The position numbers were made by a program, and so were the translations under genes. Under the pieces are notes generated by a model. That model ran no database searches. It saw nothing but the letters and a program-made list of their open reading frames with translations, and was not told where the DNA came from. Source: Rickettsiales bacterium UBA2645 (GTDB lineage Bacteria; Pseudomonadota; Alphaproteobacteria; Rickettsiales; UBA1997). From it: DNA of 12,492 nt. Location of the stretch: contig DENL01000025.1 of NCBI GenBank assembly GCA_002359655.1, positions 1 to 12,492 on the forward strand, in the 5' to 3' direction. The stretch's first letter is position 1. Each line of letters opens with the position of its first letter. Below are positions 8,176 to 12,492 of the stretch, in pieces.

Positions 8176-8210
8176 ATTTCTTAAAAATGAAGGCTGTAAA
8201 GACAAGCATG

Positions 8211-8233
8211 CATACATGAATGTATGTTCATGT
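8211..8233. promoter_or_regulatory. Two overlapping inverted repeats; probable operator of the TetR/AcrR-type repressor
   Basis: One dyad is CATACAT-GA-ATGTATG (8211-8226). A second, overlapping it, is ACATGAA-TGTATG-TTCATGT (8214-8233). Both have perfect 7-bp arms. The half-site ACATACAT/ATGTATGT resembles the AcrR-type operators of enterobacterial and pseudomonad RND operons. The site sits between the divergent repressor and adaptor genes and covers the predicted -10 of the pump promoter. Two shifted dyads suggest two repressor dimers bound together, as known for some TetR-family proteins. The repeats are seen; binding is inferred. Confidence 0.75.
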
Positions 8234-8247
8234 TTCTAGTAGTTCAA
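8219..8247 (-). promoter_or_regulatory. Predicted sigma70-type promoter of the efflux operon
   Basis: On the minus strand TTGAAC (8242-8247) is followed after exactly 17 nt by TACATT (8219-8224), a good -35/-10 pair. Transcription would begin near 8211-8213, about 35 nt upstream of the adaptor ATG. The -10 lies within both inverted repeats, so a bound repressor would block polymerase. Confidence 0.55.
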
Positions 8248-8268
8248 TAAATTATTTTATAAAATTGC

Positions 8269-8901
8269 GTGACTAGTTCCAAGAAAAAAATACAGAAAAA
8301 AAATAAAGATGCACTGAATACTAAAAAAGATATTTTGCAGTCAGCAATTGAAGTATTTTCAGAAAAAGGTTTTATGCGTTCAACTCTTGAGCAAATCGCT
8401 GTAAAGGCCAAGGTTACTAGAGGCGCGGTTTATTGGCATTTTAAAAATAAACACGAAATTTTCGAAGCCTTACACGAAGAATTGCATCAACCTTTAACAG
8501 CTTCAATTCTTGAAGATATGCAAAAAAATTGCGATGACTCAATATCGCAGCTAGAAAAACTCTGCGTAAAATTATTAGTTGATTTAGACAATGATTCGAC
8601 GCGCAAAAAAATTCTCACCATATTTTTGTGTAAATGCGATTACTCCTACGACATGGAAGAAATTTTAGAAAAGCAGCGCCAACGCAAGTTAAAAAACATC
8701 GATTTATTCGCCGAATATTTTGAGCGCGCCAAAAAAAATAAATATGTAGCACAAAATTTTAATCCCAAAATCACCGCAATTTCTCTGGCTTGTTATATGT
8801 CGGGAATTGTTACGGAATATTTACGCAATCCACAACTTTTTGATTTACGAAAAAAAGCACCACAGCTGATCAAACAGTTTTTTGCATCTTTTAAATCTTA
8901 G
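8269..8901 (+). CDS. acrR: TetR/AcrR-family repressor of the divergent efflux operon
   Basis: This ligand-responsive DNA-binding repressor has 210 residues, the usual size. The N-terminal helix-turn-helix is TLEQIAVKAKVTRGAVYWHFKN (39-60), with the strongly conserved VTRGAVYWHFKNK of AcrR, TtgR and related pump repressors. The C-terminal half also matches that subgroup, with CKCDYSYDM near residue 125 and YMSGIVTEYLRNPQLFDLRKKAP near the end. The start is GTG; no ATG lies nearer the N terminus of the domain, and the next Met falls inside it. A basic Lys-rich leader (SSKKKIQKKNK) precedes the domain. There is no clear Shine-Dalgarno. It diverges from the adaptor gene across the dyads at 8211-8233, so it likely represses the pump and itself until an efflux substrate binds. 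Family firm; target inferred from position. Confidence 0.93.
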   Translation: MTSSKKKIQKKNKDALNTKKDILQSAIEVFSEKGFMRSTLEQIAVKAKVTRGAVYWHFKNKHEIFEALHEELHQPLTASILEDMQKNCDDSISQLEKLCVKLLVDLDNDSTRKKILTIFLCKCDYSYDMEEILEKQRQRKLKNIDLFAEYFERAKKNKYVAQNFNPKITAISLACYMSGIVTEYLRNPQLFDLRKKAPQLIKQFFASFKS

Positions 8902-8906
8902 ATTTG

Positions 8907-9617
8907 ATGCAAAAAAATTCTCTCGCTCGCGAAATTGAAGTTGCTGGAATAAAAATCTCTCTTTCGCAAAAACGCATAAAAAATCTGCATTTAAAAATTT
9001 CTGTTCCTGATGGCGAAGTCAAAGCTTCTGCGCCTTTTCGTTATAAAATTTCACAAATTACTGATTTTGTTTTAAAAAAAATTGACTGGATAAAAAAAAG
9101 TCAAAAAGCAATTCGCCAGATGCGCGATGAAGGCAAAATTATTTTACCGCCAAAATTTATTTCTGGCGAAGAGCATTATTTTTTTGGCAAAAAATTTCAG
9201 CTGCAACTCCTGCAAAATAGCGCGCTAAATCGAGTTGATGTTTCTGAAAAAATTATGCAGCTGCAAGTCAAAAAACTTTCCAATCTAAAACAACGCCAAA
9301 AAATAATTGATGATTTTTATCGTGCTCATTTAAGAAAAATTATTCCCGAGTTGATCAGAAAAAATGAACAAAAAATGCAAGTCCGCGTCAAAGATTTTGG
9401 CATAAAAAAAATGAAAACACGTTGGGGAACTTGCAATGTGGAAGCACGCCGAATCTGGCTTAATCTTGAGTTGGCCAAAAAACCAATAGAGTGTTTAGAG
9501 TTTATTGTAATTCACGAAATGGTTCATCTTTTTGAACGCCACCACAATAAAAAATTCTTCGCCTTGATGGATAAATTCATGCCAGATTGGAAAATCTGGC
9601 AGCAGAAATTGAACTAA
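8907..9617 (+). CDS. YgjP/DUF45-type M48-like zinc metallopeptidase
   Basis: This 236-residue protein belongs to the YgjP-like (DUF45, SprT-related) predicted metal-dependent hydrolases. The zinc motif HEMVH is at 203-207 (from the ATG) in IVIHEMVHLFERHHNKKFFALM, with a following His (212/213) as likely third ligand. The family segment MKTRWGTCN precedes it (about 169-177). The N-terminal half is the usual beta-rich/helical region with FGKKFQLQL. No signal peptide or membrane segment is seen, so it should be cytoplasmic. The ATG at 8907 is preferred over the overlapping TTG at 8904. It starts 5 nt after the repressor stop, implying cotranscription. Its physiological substrate is unknown, as for the family in general. 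Family assignment firm, function not. Confidence 0.9.
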   Translation: MQKNSLAREIEVAGIKISLSQKRIKNLHLKISVPDGEVKASAPFRYKISQITDFVLKKIDWIKKSQKAIRQMRDEGKIILPPKFISGEEHYFFGKKFQLQLLQNSALNRVDVSEKIMQLQVKKLSNLKQRQKIIDDFYRAHLRKIIPELIRKNEQKMQVRVKDFGIKKMKTRWGTCNVEARRIWLNLELAKKPIECLEFIVIHEMVHLFERHHNKKFFALMDKFMPDWKIWQQKLN

Positions 9618-9702
9618 AGAAGTTGAGCTAAATTACCTAAATAGTGGACGCAAAAAACAAAGTTTTATCTCTTAAAACACGAATCAAAGTTTGAACTAAA
9701 AA

Positions 9703-10023
9703 CTATTTTTTATTAGGTTGGATTTTGGAAAAAAATTTGAATCTAAAAATATTTTCTTCGCGATTCTTTAAAATATTAACAGTCTTGATCCACAACACCA
9801 AACCACCCAAAATAATCACGGCAATATTTTTAAAAATCATTGGAACATTGCCAATCATAAGTGCGAATATTAACCAAAAAATCACACCCACAATCGAGAA
9901 AAAATACATCCAAAACGAAATGCCTTTTGTATCTTTGGTTTTGATAGTTTTGATTGCTTGAGGAATGTAGCCAATCATGGTGAAGAAGGCTGCGATTGAT
10001 GCTATTATGTCGGCGTTGGTCAT
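9703..10023 (-). CDS. SemiSWEET (PQ-loop) sugar transporter
   Basis: A 106-residue protein with three membrane helices, the single triple-helix unit of SemiSWEET/MtN3 transporters, which pair as dimers in the inner membrane to move small sugars. The PQ motif is at 21-22 in MIGYIPQAIKTIKTKDTKGIS. Trp50 and Asn66 (in PMIFKNIAVIIL) fall where the family has its substrate-binding Trp and Asn. Length is somewhat above the usual 85-95 because of a basic C-terminal extension (about 88-106). The ATG is 9 nt downstream of the cupin-like gene stop on the same strand, so the two are probably cotranscribed. The substrate cannot be told from sequence. It converges with the metallopeptidase gene, 85 bp away; no strong terminator is seen between them. 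Confidence 0.9.
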   Translation of the reverse strand: MTNADIIASIAAFFTMIGYIPQAIKTIKTKDTKGISFWMYFFSIVGVIFWLIFALMIGNVPMIFKNIAVIILGGLVLWIKTVNILKNREENIFRFKFFSKIQPNKK

Positions 10024-10032
10024 TGTATTTAG

Positions 10033-11202
10033 TTAAAGAGTTCTGTCTTTTGTTTTTGTTGGTTCATTTTCATTTGGAAGAGATAATTTCCATGCATCTT
10101 CTTCATCGCTGAATGACTTAGAAAATATAGTGGCGCTTTCTAAAAAGCCTTTTGGTAAATTTCCTGATTGAACAGCCTCAATTAAGTTATTTCCTTCTCT
10201 TGGATGAATACTTAGACAAGTAAATTCACCATTGAATTTGTGATGCGTATATGGAGGAAAATTAAGAACAGTTACAGAATTCTTTGGAAATGTTACTTTA
10301 ACTTCACAGTCCTTTCTCTTATCTGGAATTTCTTCCACGCCACAAAAATTTAGGGTCACGCCAGCGTTTTTATTCGTTGTAAAAATAAATAAACTTCTTT
10401 CCCCAGGATGATAGTGGGTTGCTGTTGTTTTACCAATTAACCTTTCAATATCCTCTAACTCAAAATTCATCAGAGTTCCGCTGCTTTTATTATACTTTGT
10501 TGGCAAATAAACTTTAGAAGTTATTTCCTCATAAAAATATTCATTTTTTTTGTCTTCAAAAATTGCTTGTTGTAGTCTGATTGCCATGATTTTAGCCGTT
10601 TCTTGTGGCATCTCTACTATAGTTGAGAATGAATATCTTTTAATATTTTCTTCATGAGTTGGGAACTCGCATATCGGAAATAAAGTGAGAGCTATAGAAT
10701 TTTCAGGGTTTTTAGCTTTAATAAGAAATGGCACATGCCTTGCAATATCTATCACGCCATGAGAATTGGGCGGAATTATCAAGGTATTTGTTAATAAATC
10801 TCTAGGAGAGATTTTTGCAGATGGAGCAATACCTTTTTTACCATAATGCAGGAAAAGCTCGCTTTGTGTTGGAGATACAACAACGATTTGTCCTAAATTA
10901 TCTTGCGGCTTTAGTACTATATCTTCCATACCAACTTGGATTACGCTTGGATCTTTTAAATTAACCAATCCAATACCTGGATTAGTTTTTATCTTTCTCA
11001 AAAGAGTCAAAATTAAATTATTAGATTCTCCTTCTGAAATTTTTTTAACTTCGTCATAACTTACTAAGAGATTATCTTCTCTAACTACTTTTCCAGAAAA
11101 GCGCTTAAACTGATAAATATCAGCAGCTCCAGCACTGCTAGAATTCAGGATTGACCTTAGTATAGGGCTAATAGCTTTCGTTTTTTGTGTAAGATGACGC
11201 AT
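10033..11202 (-). CDS. Uncharacterised cupin-like protein, possibly two-domain
   Basis: I do not recognise this 389-residue protein as a named enzyme. The C-terminal part looks like a cupin beta-barrel: THYHPGERSLFIF (262-274) gives candidate metal ligands H263, H265 and E268, and PPYTHHKFN (316-324) resembles the second cupin motif with H320 or H321. H333 (SIHPREG) is a further conserved-looking His. A similar order appears in the N-terminal half, SELFLHYGKKG (114-124) then IIPPNSHGV (142-150), without the HxH pair, suggesting a degenerate first cupin. No signal peptide or membrane helix is visible; the first 30 residues are Ser/Lys-rich and the last 20 charged and probably disordered. It precedes the SemiSWEET gene by 9 nt in an apparent operon, so a role with a sugar or sugar acid is possible but only by association. 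Isomerase, dioxygenase and sensor roles all remain open. Confidence 0.75.
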   Translation of the reverse strand: MRHLTQKTKAISPILRSILNSSSAGAADIYQFKRFSGKVVREDNLLVSYDEVKKISEGESNNLILTLLRKIKTNPGIGLVNLKDPSVIQVGMEDIVLKPQDNLGQIVVVSPTQSELFLHYGKKGIAPSAKISPRDLLTNTLIIPPNSHGVIDIARHVPFLIKAKNPENSIALTLFPICEFPTHEENIKRYSFSTIVEMPQETAKIMAIRLQQAIFEDKKNEYFYEEITSKVYLPTKYNKSSGTLMNFELEDIERLIGKTTATHYHPGERSLFIFTTNKNAGVTLNFCGVEEIPDKRKDCEVKVTFPKNSVTVLNFPPYTHHKFNGEFTCLSIHPREGNNLIEAVQSGNLPKGFLESATIFSKSFSDEEDAWKLSLPNENEPTKTKDRTL

Positions 11203-11310
11203 CTTTTGTAATTTTTTTACTAACTTATTTTAACATCTTTAATCAAAGTGGATTTTTAACATGGCGTGTAATTATTAAGTTATTAATAAAGAAAAGCTTT
11301 CAGTTCTCAA

Positions 11311-12246
11311 CTAAATCTGTGCATGCAAAAGTTTTGTTTTGCTAAGAAGTTGAAAAAACTCTTTTGATAACCCTTTGAGTTTTTTTCCTTTTTTTATCAA
11401 GATTCCGTAATTCATCTCAGGAAAATAATCGGTCAAGATTCTTTCTGTTAAATCACTTTGAAATTCACCCTCAAGTACAATATTGGAAATCATCGCAACC
11501 CCAATATCAGCTTTTACAAATTTTTTTAAAATTTCCCAATCTGACATTTCAAACTCAATATTACTTCGAATTTTATGTGCTTTAAGAAGCTCTTCAAAAG
11601 CAGGAAGAGTTATTAAATGTGGATCAATTCTAACAAGCTCATATTTAGCAATATCTGCAAGCGTTACCTTTTTCTTTTTTGTCAAAGGATGATCTTTTCT
11701 AGTAAGCAAAATTGGTTGATATTTTACTATTGAAAAAAACTCGAACTCACTCGGAATCTCATCTTGATTCATTGGATAAATAAACATGTCAATTTCGTTA
11801 TTTAAAAGACGCTTGATACATTCACTTTTTGATAGGTTTCTGATTTTAAATTTTGCGCTTTGATGAGTAGTTTTAAATTTTTTGATATATTTGGGTAGTA
11901 TGTATGAAATGCCAGCATGATTGCTTGCGATGTCGATTATATTTTGTTTTTTACCGCTGGTGAATTTTATGAAACTTTCAAACAAATCATCTATTCCCTG
12001 AATGTAGTACGTAGATTGTAAGTATAAATTTTTTCCCTCTTCGGTAAGCTTAATTTTTTGTGCATCACGCTTAAAAAGTTTAACTCCAATGTCTCTTTCC
12101 AAAGATTGAATCTGTAATGTAACCGCGGCCTGAGTAAGACCAATTTTTTTTGCTGCACCAGAAATACTACCAGCTTGAACTACATTATAAAAACCTTTGA
12201 GTTGCTGTATGCGGTTACGCTTATAATAGAATTGATTGAGAGACAT
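11311..12246 (-). CDS. LysR-type transcriptional regulator
   Basis: A 311-residue regulator of normal LysR length. The N-terminal winged helix-turn-helix spans about 17-76, with AGSISGAAKKIGLTQAAVTL (25-44) then IQSLERDIGVKLFKR, typical of the family. The rest is the periplasmic-binding-like effector domain, starting around residue 100 (NIIDIASNHAGISYILPKYI) and including DIGVAMISNIVLEGE. The effector is unknown. The ATG chosen gives the standard short lead before the DNA-binding domain; a weak AAAGAA lies just upstream. The 118-bp gap to the divergent plus-strand gene contains a dyad (12326-12339), the usual position for a site used both to repress its own gene and control the neighbour. Relation to the cupin-SemiSWEET pair, 108 bp downstream on the same strand, is possible but not shown. 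Confidence 0.93.
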   Translation of the reverse strand: MSLNQFYYKRNRIQQLKGFYNVVQAGSISGAAKKIGLTQAAVTLQIQSLERDIGVKLFKRDAQKIKLTEEGKNLYLQSTYYIQGIDDLFESFIKFTSGKKQNIIDIASNHAGISYILPKYIKKFKTTHQSAKFKIRNLSKSECIKRLLNNEIDMFIYPMNQDEIPSEFEFFSIVKYQPILLTRKDHPLTKKKKVTLADIAKYELVRIDPHLITLPAFEELLKAHKIRSNIEFEMSDWEILKKFVKADIGVAMISNIVLEGEFQSDLTERILTDYFPEMNYGILIKKGKKLKGLSKEFFQLLSKTKLLHAQI

Positions 12247-12325
12247 ATAAGTTTCTTTAATGGGTTTATAAATAGACTGATTACAACTAATTTGCCTTCT
12301 TACCCCGAATCAACTTTTTTGCCTG

Positions 12326-12339
12326 AATCAATTTTGATT
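12326..12339. promoter_or_regulatory. Candidate LysR-type regulator binding site
   Basis: AATCAA and TTGATT form perfect 6-bp arms around a TT centre, between the divergent regulator and the partial gene. The half-site GAATCAA is repeated in direct orientation 18 bp upstream (12307-12313 and 12325-12331). Spaced half-sites of this kind are typical of LysR-controlled divergent promoters, though the short AT-rich sequence could be chance. A TATAAA (minus strand, 12265-12270) is a possible -10 for the regulator gene. Confidence 0.4.
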
Positions 12340-12364
12340 TCCTTTTAATAATTCATTTCGGCAC

Positions 12365-12492
12365 ATGAAATATCCATCACATAATACAGGTGGCTCTGAT
12401 AATGTTATAAACCCTTCAAACAAAGCTGAGGAAATCACAGCTTCTGATCCCAAACTCGAACCGTGTAGCAACCTCACCCCTTCCGATTTCAT
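12365..12492 (+). CDS. Start of an unidentified protein, cut by the window end
   Basis: An ATG at 12365 opens a frame with no stop for 42 codons to the end of the window. The start reads MKYPSHNTGGSDNVINPS, and the remainder is polar with Asn, Ser, Thr, Pro and Glu, probably a flexible N terminus. No family can be recognised and no signal peptide is seen. There is no clear Shine-Dalgarno, in keeping with most genes here. Its divergent position 118 bp from the LysR-type regulator makes it a likely target of that regulator. With so little sequence, the frame could be fortuitous. Confidence 0.5.
   Translation, partial: MKYPSHNTGGSDNVINPSNKAEEITASDPKLEPCSNLTPSDF

Noticed and set aside
8176..8217. 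Upstream ATG giving 14 more residues to the adaptor
   Set aside because: It lies inside the operator and predicted -10, upstream of the likely transcript start, and the extra residues spoil the usual N-terminal anchor arrangement.
8904..8906. TTG as start of the metallopeptidase
   Set aside because: It is immediately followed in frame by ATG at 8907, which is the more likely start; it would change the product by one residue only.
9640..9702. Possible terminator between the convergent metallopeptidase and SemiSWEET genes (GTTTTA-TCTCT-TAAAAC)
   Set aside because: The 6-bp stem is all A/T but for one pair and has no T-run after it, so it is too weak to call.

Overview
The window is AT-rich with very few recognisable Shine-Dalgarno sites. 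It carries nine complete genes and the start of a tenth. Gene content (an AcrAB-type efflux operon, an RhlE-like helicase, a SemiSWEET) fits a Gram-negative proteobacterium. A GC-rich palindromic element inserted in frame in a coding sequence resembles the palindromic elements known from Rickettsia, so an AT-rich alphaproteobacterium of the Rickettsiales/Holosporales kind is my best guess. That assignment is inference, not proof.

Layout. Positions 1-134 hold a 24-bp perfect palindrome downstream of a minus-strand DEAD-box helicase (135-2099) with a long Ser/Arg/Asp-rich tail. A 349-bp gene-free stretch follows. Next is a three-gene minus-strand RND efflux operon, transcribed from about 8.2 kb down to 2.45 kb: periplasmic adaptor (7066-8175), inner-membrane pump (3951-7058) and outer-membrane lipoprotein channel (2449-3954). 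A divergent TetR/AcrR-type repressor (8269-8901) is followed after 5 nt by a YgjP-type zinc metallopeptidase (8907-9617). Between adaptor and repressor lie two overlapping inverted repeats that cover the predicted -10 of the pump operon, which is the expected layout for self-regulated, repressor-controlled efflux.

From 9.7 kb a second minus-strand block contains a SemiSWEET sugar transporter (9703-10023) directly behind an unrecognised cupin-like, possibly bicupin, protein (10033-11202). A LysR-type regulator (11311-12246) follows on the same strand. It diverges from a partial plus-strand gene (12365 to the window end), with a dyad between them that is a candidate regulator site.

The most notable observation is a 91-bp GC-rich element with a branched, multi-hairpin fold, inserted inside the signal-peptide coding part of the outer-membrane channel gene. 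It is flanked by 8-bp direct repeats, and the insertion adds exactly 33 codons. Removing it restores a normal 20-residue lipoprotein signal peptide. The element also supplies an in-frame ATG that could start a replacement signal peptide. The second most notable is the uncharacterised cupin-SemiSWEET gene pair.
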